A stretch of 64,000 nucleotides of DNA from Jatrophihabitans_A sp035248685 (GCA_035248685.1 DATFHF010000033.1:74008-138007), one strand, 5' to 3'; counted from the stretch's first letter, positions 53,815 through 62,920 are shown. Notes: a model not told the origin generated them from the sequence alone. Numbers and translations are program-made.

Positions 53815-54918
53815 ATGACCGAGACTACGGACGCCATCGGAACAGAGCGATCTGAAAAAGAGGACCTCAGAAATTCATTTACCGGGTCAGCGCTTCCAAT
53901 CGTCAATTTTGGTATCGCCGGGTTCGGCTACGCCTTCGGCGTCGACCAGGACGTCAGCGACAGCGCGGCCACCTTCGTGACCGACCCGGAGCGGGTGATC
54001 CGGTGGGGGTACCAGACCTTCCACCGCGCCGAGCCGCAGGTGAGCGCCACCATGCTGGCCGCCGACGCGGCGCGCGACGTGCTCAAGCAGTTGGACATGG
54101 CGCCGACCGAGTTGGACCTGGTGGTGCTGGCCACCTCGGAGATGCCGGACTACCTGCACTGGGACACCTCGGCCGGCCTGGCCCGGGAACTGGGCATCGA
54201 GCGCACCCAGACCCTGCTGCTGAACGAAGGCTGCGCCTCCGGCGTGACCGGCCTCGGTATGGTGGCCGGTCACCTGGTGGTGCAGCCGGAGTTGCGCAAT
54301 GTGCTGTTCGTCGCCGTGAATCGGGTGAGTGAGTACCACCGCAACCGGATGAACGTCAACAACGCTGTGCACAGCGACGGTGCGGTGGCGGTGGTGTTGC
54401 GGCGCGGCCACGACCGGTTCCGGTGGCTGTCCACCGACCAGTTCACCTACCCGGATCTATGTGACTTCTTCCGGACCGACTACGGCGGCGCGATCACCCC
54501 GGTCGCGCCGGCGGATTGGAGTACCGCCACCGCGCCGAGTGGCCTGGAGCGGGTGCTGGCCCATTTCGACAAGGATCCCAACCGGCTGCGGGTGTTCCAG
54601 GAGCAGCTGAGCAATCGGGTAACCGAGGTCATCCAGCGCGCCTGCGAGCGGGCCGGAGTGGACCAGAGCCGGCTGACCCACGTCATCTACATCAACGACA
54701 GCGCGGACACCATCGAGGAGGCCGCGGCGCCGTTCGGCATCTCGATCGAGCACACCAACGCAGAAATCTCCGCGCAGCACGGGCACATGGGCGCCGCCGA
54801 CCAGCTGATCAGCCTCGGCGAGTTGCAGCAGCGCGGTGACCTCAAGCCCGGTGACGTGGTGGCGCTGTCCGGCATCTCGATCGGAATGCGCTGGTACTGC
54901 ACGTTGATCGAGGTCTGA
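53815..54918 (+). CDS. KASIII-like thiolase-fold protein with altered triad
   Basis: 367 aa. The nucleophile Cys140 is in LNEGCASGVTG. At the place of the FabH His (HQAN) the sequence reads INDSADT (Asn294), and at the FabH Asn (GNTS) it reads HGHMGAAD (His324, Asp329). This is nearer to the Cys-His-Asp arrangement of acyl-transferring KASIII relatives such as CerJ than to a decarboxylating condensing enzyme. First gene of the KASIII-FkbH-ACP set (TGATG overlap with FkbH), so it may move or condense the ACP-bound unit made by FkbH. Confidence 0.88.
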   Translation: MTETTDAIGTERSEKEDLRNSFTGSALPIVNFGIAGFGYAFGVDQDVSDSAATFVTDPERVIRWGYQTFHRAEPQVSATMLAADAARDVLKQLDMAPTELDLVVLATSEMPDYLHWDTSAGLARELGIERTQTLLLNEGCASGVTGLGMVAGHLVVQPELRNVLFVAVNRVSEYHRNRMNVNNAVHSDGAVAVVLRRGHDRFRWLSTDQFTYPDLCDFFRTDYGGAITPVAPADWSTATAPSGLERVLAHFDKDPNRLRVFQEQLSNRVTEVIQRACERAGVDQSRLTHVIYINDSADTIEEAAAPFGISIEHTNAEISAQHGHMGAADQLISLGELQQRGDLKPGDVVALSGISIGMRWYCTLIEV

Positions 54919-56783
54919 TGGCTGTCGAGTTCCCAGCTGTCGAGGTCGCCGATCTGGAGCGGTCGGTACGCGCCGCGGTGGCCGAGCAGCGCTCGCCCGA
55001 GCCGCCGATCCGACGGTTGCTGGCCGGGTTGACCGATCCGGCCGCGGCTCGCAAACTCGGCCGGCTGCTGGCCGGACTGCAACCGGTCGACAGCGAGCTG
55101 GCCCCGGTCCGGGTGGCGGTACAGGCCACCTGCACGGTAGGCCCGTTCGAGCATCTGCTGCGCACCGCACTGATCGGGGTCGGCCTGCTGCCGACCGTCA
55201 CCCTGGGTGCCTACGGCAGCTTCGAGCTTGCACTGGCGACCGAGGATGCCGCCGAACAGGACCTGCTGTTGCTGCTGCTGGACGACTCGTACTTCCTGCC
55301 GGAGGACTGGAGCGGGGCCGAACCGGAGCAGCTGGCCGACTACATCAGCTCCCGCTCCGCTGAGCTGGGCACCTTGCTGGAACGGTTATTGGCCCGTACC
55401 GGTGCCACCGTGGTGCTGCACACCGTGCCGATGCCGGCCGTACTGCGCACCGGCTTCGTCAGCTGGCGGGCCCGGGCGGTGCTGGCCGAGAGCTGGTACC
55501 GGTTGAACGCCGAACTGCTCGCGTCGGCCGGCCGGCAGCGGCAGTTGGTGGTGACCGACCTGGCCGGGGCACTTGCCGAGTTGCCGTTCACCGCCCGGGA
55601 CGCCCGGCTGCACAGTTACGCCGATCTGCCTTACACCGACGCGGTATTGCACCTGCTGGCCAACCAGTTCGCCCGGGTGGCGCAGGCGCGGGCCGGCCTG
55701 TCTCGCAAGGTGCTCGCGCTGGACCTGGACAACACGCTGTGGGGTGGCGTGCTGGGTGAGGTCGGTGCCACCGGGGTGGAGCTCGGTGGGTTGTACCCCG
55801 GCCGCTGCTACCTGGAGCTTCAGCGCACCGCCCGCCGGCTGCGTGAACAGGGCGTCATCCTGGTGCTGGCGAGCAAGAACGACCCGGAGGCGGTGCAGGA
55901 GGCGCTGGCAAACCACCCCGAGGTGCTGCTGCGCTCGGACGCCTTCTCGGTCACCGCGGTGAACTGGTCGGACAAGGCGGCCAACCTGCGACAGGCTGCC
56001 GACACCCTGGGTCTGTCGATCGATTCCTTTGTGTTCATGGACGATTCGAGCTTCGAACGGGGCCTGGTCAGCGCTGAGCATCCGGGCGTGGCGGTGCTGG
56101 CGGCGGACGGGGATCCGGCGCAGCTGGCCAGCACGCTGCTGGCCGGTGGCTGGTTCGACGTGTTGGAGCTGACCGACACCGACCGGGAACGGCCGGCGCT
56201 CTATCGCACCCGGGCACTGCGCAGCGACTTCCAGGAGGGCTTCGGCTCGTCACAGGATTACCTGCAAGCACTGGAGATCACGCTGCGGATCGAGCCGGTC
56301 ACCGATTTCACGGTGGGACGAGCGGTGCAGCTGGCCGCCCGCACCAACCAGTTCAACCTGACCGGCATCCGGTTCGACGAGGCGGCTACCAATGCCATGC
56401 GGGCGGATGCGGACCAGCAGGTGCTGCTGCTCAGCGTGGCCGACCGGTTCGGCGACGAGGGAATCGTCGGGGCGCTGTGGGTGGACGGTCGGGAGCCCGC
56501 CTGGCGGGTGCTGAACTTCGTGCTGAGCTGCCGGGTGCTCGGCCGCGGCATCGAGTTGGCGGCGCTGGCCTGGCTGGCCGACGAGGCGGCCGGCGCCGGA
56601 GCCACCGCGCTGATCGGCAGTTTCCAACGGTCGGCCAAGAACGCGGTGTCGGCCGACGTCTGGCAGCGGGCCGGTTACCTGCCCGGTCCGGTGGACGGCA
56701 TGTTCACCCTCGACCTCACCGGCGAGCGTCCACCGGCGCCGGCCTGGATAACGACATCGGACAGAAAGCGAGCGCTCACGTGA
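54918..56783 (+). CDS. FkbH-like HAD-IIIC family protein
   Basis: 621 aa. An N-terminal region of about 260 residues precedes the HAD domain KVLALDLDNTLWGGVLGEVG (nucleophile in DLDNTLW), with ASKNDPEAV and FMDDSSFERGLV, and a C-terminal GNAT-like segment (RTNQFNLTGIRF; VLNFVLSCRVLGRGIELA). FkbH proteins load a dephosphorylated glyceryl unit from 1,3-bisphosphoglycerate onto an ACP. The ACP gene follows with a GTGA overlap, so the same is inferred here; other three-carbon units are possible. Confidence 0.92.
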   Translation: MAVEFPAVEVADLERSVRAAVAEQRSPEPPIRRLLAGLTDPAAARKLGRLLAGLQPVDSELAPVRVAVQATCTVGPFEHLLRTALIGVGLLPTVTLGAYGSFELALATEDAAEQDLLLLLLDDSYFLPEDWSGAEPEQLADYISSRSAELGTLLERLLARTGATVVLHTVPMPAVLRTGFVSWRARAVLAESWYRLNAELLASAGRQRQLVVTDLAGALAELPFTARDARLHSYADLPYTDAVLHLLANQFARVAQARAGLSRKVLALDLDNTLWGGVLGEVGATGVELGGLYPGRCYLELQRTARRLREQGVILVLASKNDPEAVQEALANHPEVLLRSDAFSVTAVNWSDKAANLRQAADTLGLSIDSFVFMDDSSFERGLVSAEHPGVAVLAADGDPAQLASTLLAGGWFDVLELTDTDRERPALYRTRALRSDFQEGFGSSQDYLQALEITLRIEPVTDFTVGRAVQLAARTNQFNLTGIRFDEAATNAMRADADQQVLLLSVADRFGDEGIVGALWVDGREPAWRVLNFVLSCRVLGRGIELAALAWLADEAAGAGATALIGSFQRSAKNAVSADVWQRAGYLPGPVDGMFTLDLTGERPPAPAWITTSDRKRALT

Positions 56784-57043
56784 CAGAAGCAACAACGATC
56801 GAGGACACCGTGCTGGATGTCCTGTCCGACGTCCTACGCGAACCGGTGGCCGGCCTGCGCCAGCAACCGATCCTCGCGGTTTACGAATGGGACAGCCTCA
56901 GCTCGCTCGAGGCACTCAGCCAGCTGGAGAGCCGGCTGAAGATCTCACTCGACCTGCGTTCCTATCAGGCCGTGCGCACCGTCGCGGATCTGGTGGCGCT
57001 GGTGTCCGAGATATCCGGCCGAACCGGTGCCGCCCAGCTGTAA
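56780..57043 (+). CDS. Stand-alone acyl carrier protein
   Basis: 87 aa, GTG start overlapping the FkbH stop. The phosphopantetheine Ser lies in YEWDSLSSLEAL, and the helical ACP pattern (EDTVLDVLSDVL; VRTVADLVALVSEI) is complete. Partner of FkbH and the KASIII-like protein. Confidence 0.93.
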   Translation: MTEATTIEDTVLDVLSDVLREPVAGLRQQPILAVYEWDSLSSLEALSQLESRLKISLDLRSYQAVRTVADLVALVSEISGRTGAAQL

Positions 57044-57073
57044 CGCCTCAGCCCAACGAGATAGGAATCTGCC

Positions 57074-58372
57074 TTGGACAGCGAAGAAGTCGAAATCCTC
57101 GCCATCGGAGCCGGCCCAGCAAACCTTGCGCTGGCCGTGGCGCTGGAGGAGATGGCACCGGACCTCGCCCGCAGCACACTGATCGTGGATCAGCACGAGA
57201 CGGTGCTCTGGCAACGAGGCATGCTGCTGCCCTGGTCGCAGAGCCAAGTCTCGTTCCTGAAGGACCTGGTGACGCTGCGCAACCCGTGCAGCCCGTTCTC
57301 CTTCATCAGCTACCTGCACGCGGTCGGCCGGTTGAACGAGTTCATCAACATGGGCAGCTTTACCCCGTACCGGTTGGAGATCTCCGAATACCTGCAATGG
57401 GTGGCGGCCGGCCTCAGCGCGGTACGGGTGCAGGGCGGCCGGCGCTGCGTGTCGATCGAGCCGGAGTTCGACTCCGCCGGCGAGGTGCGCGAGTGGCTGG
57501 TCCGGATGTCCGACGGCGGCGAGATCCACTGCCGTAATCTGGTGATCGGCAGCGGCCGGGATCCGCACGTCCCGTCGGTGTTCGACAAGTTGCCGTCGTC
57601 GCGCTGGATCCACAGCACCCAGTTCTCCGAGCGGATCACCGCATTCGACTCCGACGGCGCGCACCGGATCGTGGTGCTGGGCGGCGCGCAGAGCGCAGCG
57701 GAGATGCTCTGGGCCAGCCATCAGCAGTTCCCCAATGCCGAGTGCACGATGGTGATGCGCTCGATCGGACTGAACTGCTACGAGACCAGCCGGTTCACCA
57801 ACGAGCTGTTCTACCCCTCGTTCGTGGACGAGTTCCACGCCGCGCTGCCCGAGGCCCGTGAGCAACTGCTGCGCGAGATGCACCGGACCAACTACTCCGG
57901 CCTGGCACCGGCCCTGCTGGAGGTGCTTTACCGGCAGATGTACCTGGAACGGCTGACCGGTTCGGAGCGGATGCGGATGCGGACCATGGTCGAGGTGGCC
58001 GACGCCGAACTGTCCGACGGCGAGGTCGTGCTGACCCTGATGGACCGCAAGACCGGCAAGACCGAGCAGTTGTGCTGCGACGTGGTGCTGCTCGGCACCG
58101 GCTTCGCCCGCCGGATGCCCAAGCTGGTCCGCGACCTGGCCGCCTCGGTGCTGCTGGACGAGATCGCGGTCAGCCGCAACTACCGGCTGCAACTGCCCGC
58201 CACCGTGCAGGCCGGCTGCTACCTGCAAGGCGTCAACGAGGCCACCCACGGCATGGCCGACACGCTGCTCAGCGTGCTGGCCATCCGGTCGGAGGAGATC
58301 GTGACCGACCTGCTCGAGCACCGGCAGGCACCGCAGTTGGTGGCCACCGTGCCGGTCCCGCTCGCCAACTGA
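57074..58372 (+). CDS. Lysine/ornithine N-monooxygenase-family N-hydroxylase
   Basis: 432 aa, TTG start with a weak ataggaa site. The FAD motif is IGAGPANLALA (11-21); the substrate and flavin segment is WSQSQVSFLKDLVTLRNPCSPFSFISYL, the usual Q-x-S-FLKDLVT motif; the NADPH motif is VLGGAQSAAEML. It hydroxylates a primary amine, most likely N6 of lysine as in Spb38, Tri26 and PyrM, given that cupin and MetRS-like genes follow. Ornithine is the alternative. First step of the proposed N-N bond route. Confidence 0.93.
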   Translation: MDSEEVEILAIGAGPANLALAVALEEMAPDLARSTLIVDQHETVLWQRGMLLPWSQSQVSFLKDLVTLRNPCSPFSFISYLHAVGRLNEFINMGSFTPYRLEISEYLQWVAAGLSAVRVQGGRRCVSIEPEFDSAGEVREWLVRMSDGGEIHCRNLVIGSGRDPHVPSVFDKLPSSRWIHSTQFSERITAFDSDGAHRIVVLGGAQSAAEMLWASHQQFPNAECTMVMRSIGLNCYETSRFTNELFYPSFVDEFHAALPEAREQLLREMHRTNYSGLAPALLEVLYRQMYLERLTGSERMRMRTMVEVADAELSDGEVVLTLMDRKTGKTEQLCCDVVLLGTGFARRMPKLVRDLAASVLLDEIAVSRNYRLQLPATVQAGCYLQGVNEATHGMADTLLSVLAIRSEEIVTDLLEHRQAPQLVATVPVPLAN

Positions 58373-58419
58373 GCCGCATTCGAAGAAGAACTGTCCGCCC
58401 GAGGAACGGAGTACCGACC

Positions 58420-58806
58420 ATGATGGAGATCCGCAACCTGCGCCGGGATGACCTCAAGCCCGATAACGGTCTGCGCGCCCAGCGGCTGGTGCCGTGGCCG
58501 GCGTTGAATGCTCCGTTCGAAGGTTCCTGGTGCGTGGTCGAGCCCGGCGCGCAGTCCGGGCGGCACAGCCACCACGAATACGAGATCTGGATCGCGATGA
58601 CCGGCGAGTCCGAGATCGAGTGCGACGGGCAGCGGCGGCCGTTCGTCGCCGGCGACGTCGTGCACTTCACCCCGGGCTCGGCGCACCAGGTGGTCAACGA
58701 CGGCACCGAGAAGTTCGAGATGTACTCGATCTGGTGGGACGCCGAGCTCGCTGCCCGGTTCGCCGAACGGCACGAGCAGGCCGACCGGCAGGAGCAGCCG
58801 GTATGA
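58420..58806 (+). CDS. Stand-alone cupin, N-N bond-forming candidate
   Basis: 128 aa cupin. The metal site is H49-S-H51 with E55 (GRHSHHEYEIW) and H89 (PGSAHQVVN). In Spb40, Tri28 and PyrN a cupin domain of this kind is fused to a MetRS-like domain and converts the amino acid ester of N6-hydroxylysine to a hydrazine; here the cupin is a separate gene whose stop overlaps the MetRS-like start (ATGA). Function by analogy. Confidence 0.88.
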   Translation: MMEIRNLRRDDLKPDNGLRAQRLVPWPALNAPFEGSWCVVEPGAQSGRHSHHEYEIWIAMTGESEIECDGQRRPFVAGDVVHFTPGSAHQVVNDGTEKFEMYSIWWDAELAARFAERHEQADRQEQPV

Positions 58807-60401
58807 CCGATCGGCCGGCCATCGTCATCGCCGCCACCCCCACGCCCAACGGTGACCTGCACGTCGGGCACCTGGCCGGTCCGTACCTGGCCGGTGACAT
58901 CTTCGCCCGGTACCTACGCGCCATCGGACGTCCGGTGCGCTATGCCACCGCCACCGATGACAGCCAGACCTACGTGCTGACCACCGCCGCCCGGCAGGGC
59001 ATCAGCCCGGAGCAGCTGTGCGCGAAGTCGACCGCCGCGATCCAGCGATCGATCGAGGCCATGGGCATCTCGATGGCCCCGCTGCCGCCGATCGACGAGG
59101 GCTACCGCCGCTGGGTGCTCGAGTTCGTCAGCAACCTGCACACCGCCGGCGCGCTACACACCCGCACCGTCCGACTGCCTTACTCCGAGACCGCCGGTTA
59201 CCTCTACGACGGCTTGCTTTCCGGCTACTGCCCAACCTGCCTGGCCGGCAGCTCCGGTGGTGCCTGCGAGGACTGCGGGCACCCGAACAACTACGACGAA
59301 CTGCTCGAGCCCACGGCCGTCCTGGACCCGGACGGACCGCCGGTGAGCTACCGGGAGCACACCATCCTGACGCTGCCGATGGAGAACTACCGGGACCGGC
59401 TCACCGAGTACTTCACCACCCGAGCTGGCAGCTGGCGGCCGCACCCGATGCAGTTGGTGCGGGAGCTGCTGGCCGGACCGCTGCCGGAGATCCCGATCAC
59501 CGTGCCGGGCAACTGGGGGATAGCGGCGCCGTTCGCGCCGACCCCGGGCCAGGTGCTTTATCCCTGGGTCGAGGGGGTAGCGGCGGCGATCTATGCCAGC
59601 TGGTATGCCGGCGCGGACCGCAGCGGACCGGTGGACGCCGGCTGGCGCGCGGACGCCGGTGTCGAGCTGGTCTACTTCCACGGCTTCGACAACACCTACC
59701 ACTGGTCGGTGATGGACCTGGTCATGCTGATGGCGCACGGCGAGCGCTACCAGCTGCCCGAGATCACCATCTGCAACGAGTTCTACGAGCTGGACGGCGC
59801 GAAGTTCTCCACCAGCCGCAACCACCTGATCCGGGGCATCGAGCTACTGGCCGAGGTGCCGCGGGATCTGGTGCGCTTCTACCTGGCGCTCACCGCGCCG
59901 GAGAACCAGCGCACCAACTTCACGGTGGACGAGCTGTGCCGGGTCACCGAGCAACGGCTGGTGCAACCGTGGAACAGCCTGGCCGACGCGGTATCGCTGC
60001 TGGGCATGTCCGGGGTCCGGACGCCGCTGCCGATCAGTCCGGACGGCCGACGCCGTGCCGCCGCGCTGGCCGAACGGATCACCAGCTGCTATCGGCTGCC
60101 CGGTTTCAGCATCGCGCGAGCGGCCCGCACCGTCGCCGAACAGCTGGCTCGGCTGCGGGCCGAGGCCGACGCCGACCGTCCACCCGGTGACCTGCTGCTT
60201 CAGGCGCGCACGCTGCTGGCCTGTGCCGCACCGATTCTGATCGACCTGGCCGAACAGGCCACGGCCGGCGGCATCGACCTGCGGCCGGCAGTGGAGCAGC
60301 CCACCAGCATCACCGCCTTCGAACTGCCTCGGCTGGCCTACCCCGCGGGTGCCGGCCAGGACACGCCAACCCGCAGTCCCGCCCTCGACGGCGCTGTCTA
60401 A
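58803..60401 (+). CDS. Methionyl-tRNA-synthetase-like enzyme of a hydrazine synthetase pair
   Basis: 532 aa. Class I aaRS catalytic domain: HIGH motif H20-V-G-H23 in TPNGDLHVGH, zinc knuckle C144-P-T-C147 and C156-E-D-C159, KMSKS-like K335-F-S-T-S339. The C-terminal region resembles the MetRS anticodon domain but is short and degenerate. In Spb40/Tri28/PyrN the MetRS-like domain activates an amino acid (glycine or glutamate) and couples it to N6-hydroxylysine without tRNA. The same is inferred here; a duplicated resistance MetRS is the alternative. Confidence 0.9.
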   Translation: MTDRPAIVIAATPTPNGDLHVGHLAGPYLAGDIFARYLRAIGRPVRYATATDDSQTYVLTTAARQGISPEQLCAKSTAAIQRSIEAMGISMAPLPPIDEGYRRWVLEFVSNLHTAGALHTRTVRLPYSETAGYLYDGLLSGYCPTCLAGSSGGACEDCGHPNNYDELLEPTAVLDPDGPPVSYREHTILTLPMENYRDRLTEYFTTRAGSWRPHPMQLVRELLAGPLPEIPITVPGNWGIAAPFAPTPGQVLYPWVEGVAAAIYASWYAGADRSGPVDAGWRADAGVELVYFHGFDNTYHWSVMDLVMLMAHGERYQLPEITICNEFYELDGAKFSTSRNHLIRGIELLAEVPRDLVRFYLALTAPENQRTNFTVDELCRVTEQRLVQPWNSLADAVSLLGMSGVRTPLPISPDGRRRAAALAERITSCYRLPGFSIARAARTVAEQLARLRAEADADRPPGDLLLQARTLLACAAPILIDLAEQATAGGIDLRPAVEQPTSITAFELPRLAYPAGAGQDTPTRSPALDGAV

Positions 60402-60414
60402 CCGGAGGTCCGCC

Positions 60415-61674
60415 ATGAAACTGCTCGCCATCGAGCCCCTGCAGTACATGCACTACTACGCGCCCCGCTACCAGCAGGTGGAGACCTACGGCCACCAGGT
60501 CTACGTCCTCAACGGCATCGGCACCGATGACTTCTGGCCGACCGAGCGGTACCGGATCGTCGGGTCCCGCAACATCGACCAGATCGTCGAGCATGCTCGC
60601 GCGTGGCACGCCGAGGAGCACTTCGACGGCGTGATCACCTTCGCCGAGTTCGGTGTCATCGCGGTCGCGGTGGTGGCCGAGAAGCTCGGACTGCCCGGCA
60701 TCCCGGTGCCGGCCGCCATCGCCAGCCGGAACAAGCTGCTGATGCGCCAGGCCTATCAGCAGGCCGGTGCGCCGATCCCGTCCTTCCGCTTTGTCGAGGA
60801 CTTGGATCAGGCGCTGGCCGCGGCGGAGGACTTCGGGTACCCGGTGATCCTCAAGCCGACCATGGGCGCCGGCAGCTACTACGTGTTCCGGATCGACACG
60901 CCGGAGGAACTGGCCGCGAGGTTCCCGGATGCCGTGGAGGGCATCAGCCACCTGTCCGATGTGCTGTCCGACGCGACCGGCATGGACCTGGGACCGCAGG
61001 GCCTGCTGATCGAGTCCTTCCTCAACGGCCACGAGCACCTGATCGAAGGGGTGGCCTGGGACGACGAGGTCTACCTCGGCTCGGTGGTGGACCGGATCAC
61101 CGTCGAGGGCGGCACCTTCGACGACGACGTGCACCACGCGCCGACCTCGATGAGCCCGGAAGACCTGGCGAAGGTGCACCGCGCGGTGACCATCGCCGCG
61201 CACGCGCAGGGCCTGCGGCGCAGCGCGATGCACGCCGAGGTGCGCTTCCACAACGGTGAGCCGTACCTGCTGGAGATCGCAGCCCGGGTCGGCGGCGGCG
61301 GGCTGGAACACATCGCCCGGATCACCGCCGGGCACGACCCGATCAAGGCGGTTGCCGACATCGGACTGGGCCGGCGCCCGGACGTCCGGCAGTTCCAGCC
61401 GACCGGCACCCACATCACCGCCATGTGCCTGATCAGCGAGGCCGGCATCGTCGAGCAGGTGCACGTCCCGGAAGAAGTCAGCAGCTCGGACAAGGTGTTC
61501 CTGCTCAAGATCACCGCCGAGCCCGGTGACCGGATCAAGCGGCCACCGGAGGGCAACACCATCCTCGGCTTCCTCGGCACTACCGGCTCGTCCATGGATG
61601 ACGCCTTCGCCACCATGAACGACTTCGCGGCCAAGATTCACGTCACCTTCGCGGAGCCGGCCAAACAACTCTGA
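60415..61674 (+). CDS. ATP-grasp ligase (L-amino-acid ligase type)
   Basis: 419 aa. ATP-grasp core: NKLLMRQAYQQAGAPIPSF, DFGYPVILKPTMGAGSYYVF, LIESFLNGHEHLIEGVAWD, and the metal-binding EVRFHNGEPYLLEIAARVGGGG. The domain order is that of BacD-like amino-acid ligases, which join a carboxylate to an amine through an acyl phosphate. A good ribosome site (cggagg) precedes the ATG. It could couple the hydrazino acid to an amino acid or to the FkbH-derived unit (inference). Confidence 0.92.
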   Translation: MKLLAIEPLQYMHYYAPRYQQVETYGHQVYVLNGIGTDDFWPTERYRIVGSRNIDQIVEHARAWHAEEHFDGVITFAEFGVIAVAVVAEKLGLPGIPVPAAIASRNKLLMRQAYQQAGAPIPSFRFVEDLDQALAAAEDFGYPVILKPTMGAGSYYVFRIDTPEELAARFPDAVEGISHLSDVLSDATGMDLGPQGLLIESFLNGHEHLIEGVAWDDEVYLGSVVDRITVEGGTFDDDVHHAPTSMSPEDLAKVHRAVTIAAHAQGLRRSAMHAEVRFHNGEPYLLEIAARVGGGGLEHIARITAGHDPIKAVADIGLGRRPDVRQFQPTGTHITAMCLISEAGIVEQVHVPEEVSSSDKVFLLKITAEPGDRIKRPPEGNTILGFLGTTGSSMDDAFATMNDFAAKIHVTFAEPAKQL

Positions 61675-61722
61675 CCCCCTCGCCGAACCGGCGTAATACC
61701 TCTGAACCGATTGGGAACACGC

Positions 61723-62580
61723 GTGTCACTCACGAGCATCGCCGCTCGCACCGAACGCCCGGTGCGGGTGGCCCGTCCCCGGCGATACCTCATGTGCCGG
61801 CCGAATCACTTCGACGTCTGCTACTCCATCAACCCGTGGATGGAGCCGGAGAAGCCCACCGACCGGGAGCTGGCGCTGGTGCAGTGGGAACGGCTGGTGA
61901 ACCTGTTCCTGGGGCTGGGCCACCAGGTCGAGCTGATCGAGGCGCTGCCCGGCCTGCCGGACATGGTGTTCGCCGCGAACGGCGCCGTGGTGGTGGACGG
62001 CAAGGTGCTGGCGGCCCGGTTCCGCTATCAGGAACGGGTGCCCGAGGGCCCGGCGTACGCCGACTGGTTGCGCGAGCACGGCTACCAGGTCACCGTCGCC
62101 GAGCACATCAACGAGGGCGAGGGTGACTACCTGGTGACCGACTCGGCGCTGCTGGCCGGCACCGGCTTTCGCACCGACCCGGCCTCGCACGCCGAGGCGG
62201 CCCGGCTGTTCGGCCGGCCGGTGCACACGCTGACCCTCATCGACCCGCGGTTCTACCACCTGGACACCGCGTTGGCGGTGCTGGACGGCGACGAGATCAT
62301 GTACTACCCGGCCGCCTTCGCACCGGCCAGCCAGGCGTTGCTGAGCGAGCTGTACCCGGACGCGATCCTGGCCGAGCCGGCCGACGCCGAGGTGTTCGGG
62401 TTGAACGCGGTGTCCGACGGTCGGCACGTGCTGCTGGCGCCGCAGGCGACCAACCTGATCGAGCAGCTCTGGGACCGCGGCTTCATCCCGATCGGGGTGG
62501 ACCTATCGGAGCTGTTGAAGTCCGGCGGCAGCGCCAAGTGCTGCACGCTGGAGCTGCGTGACCCGCCGGCCGGAGGCTGA
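61723..62580 (+). CDS. DDAH/amidinotransferase-superfamily protein
   Basis: 285 aa from the GTG at 61723 (a TTG at 61711 would add four residues). The guanidine-modifying enzyme fold is shown by PDMVFAANGAVV, EGEGDYL, the catalytic His in FYHLDTALAVL and catalytic Cys near the end in GSAKCCTLEL. The superfamily hydrolyses methylarginine to citrulline or moves amidino groups. In the cluster it may act on an arginine- or amidine-bearing intermediate; substrate unknown. Confidence 0.88.
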   Translation: MSLTSIAARTERPVRVARPRRYLMCRPNHFDVCYSINPWMEPEKPTDRELALVQWERLVNLFLGLGHQVELIEALPGLPDMVFAANGAVVVDGKVLAARFRYQERVPEGPAYADWLREHGYQVTVAEHINEGEGDYLVTDSALLAGTGFRTDPASHAEAARLFGRPVHTLTLIDPRFYHLDTALAVLDGDEIMYYPAAFAPASQALLSELYPDAILAEPADAEVFGLNAVSDGRHVLLAPQATNLIEQLWDRGFIPIGVDLSELLKSGGSAKCCTLELRDPPAGG

Positions 62581-62584
62581 GTCG

Positions 62585-62920
62585 ATGCGCATCGACTATG
62601 ACGGCCGGCGGTTCCGGCCCACCGAGCAGGACGTCGAGGCGACCGGCCGGATCGCGGTGTACCGCCAGCAGGAGGACCTGCTCTGGGGCGAGTTCACCGG
62701 CGGCCGGGCCCGGCGCGGTGTGCTGACCGGGACCTGCGCCGATGACGGGGTGTTGGACTTCGCCTACTGCCTGGTGCTGGACAGCGGCGAGATCATCTCC
62801 GGCCGCTGCCACAGCACCCCGACCGTGCTGGCGGACGGCCGGATCCGCTTGGACGAGCAGTGGGAACGCTACGGCCCGCATGCCGACACCGGAGTTTCGA
62901 CGATCGAGGAGGTCCGATGA
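62585..62920 (+). CDS. Small beta-barrel protein (often misannotated n-acetylglutamate synthase)
   Basis: 111 aa beginning MRIDYDGRRFRPTEQDVEATG, with GGRARRGVLTGTCADDGVLDF and GRCHSTPTVLADGRIRLDEQWE. This pattern matches small proteins of Bacillus and others that databases call n-acetylglutamate synthase without evidence. There is no GNAT motif. Starts 4 bp after the DDAH-like gene and ends in repeat copy C. Confidence 0.8.
   Translation: MRIDYDGRRFRPTEQDVEATGRIAVYRQQEDLLWGEFTGGRARRGVLTGTCADDGVLDFAYCLVLDSGEIISGRCHSTPTVLADGRIRLDEQWERYGPHADTGVSTIEEVR

Noticed and set aside
58803..60401. True housekeeping methionyl-tRNA synthetase
   Set aside because: The catalytic motifs are present, but the tight coupling to a cupin and an N-hydroxylase inside a cluster and the short C-terminal region fit the hydrazine-synthetase type better. 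A resistance copy remains possible.
62585..62920. N-acetylglutamate synthase activity for the 111-aa protein
   Set aside because: The name comes from database habit; the sequence lacks GNAT and amino-acid-kinase motifs.
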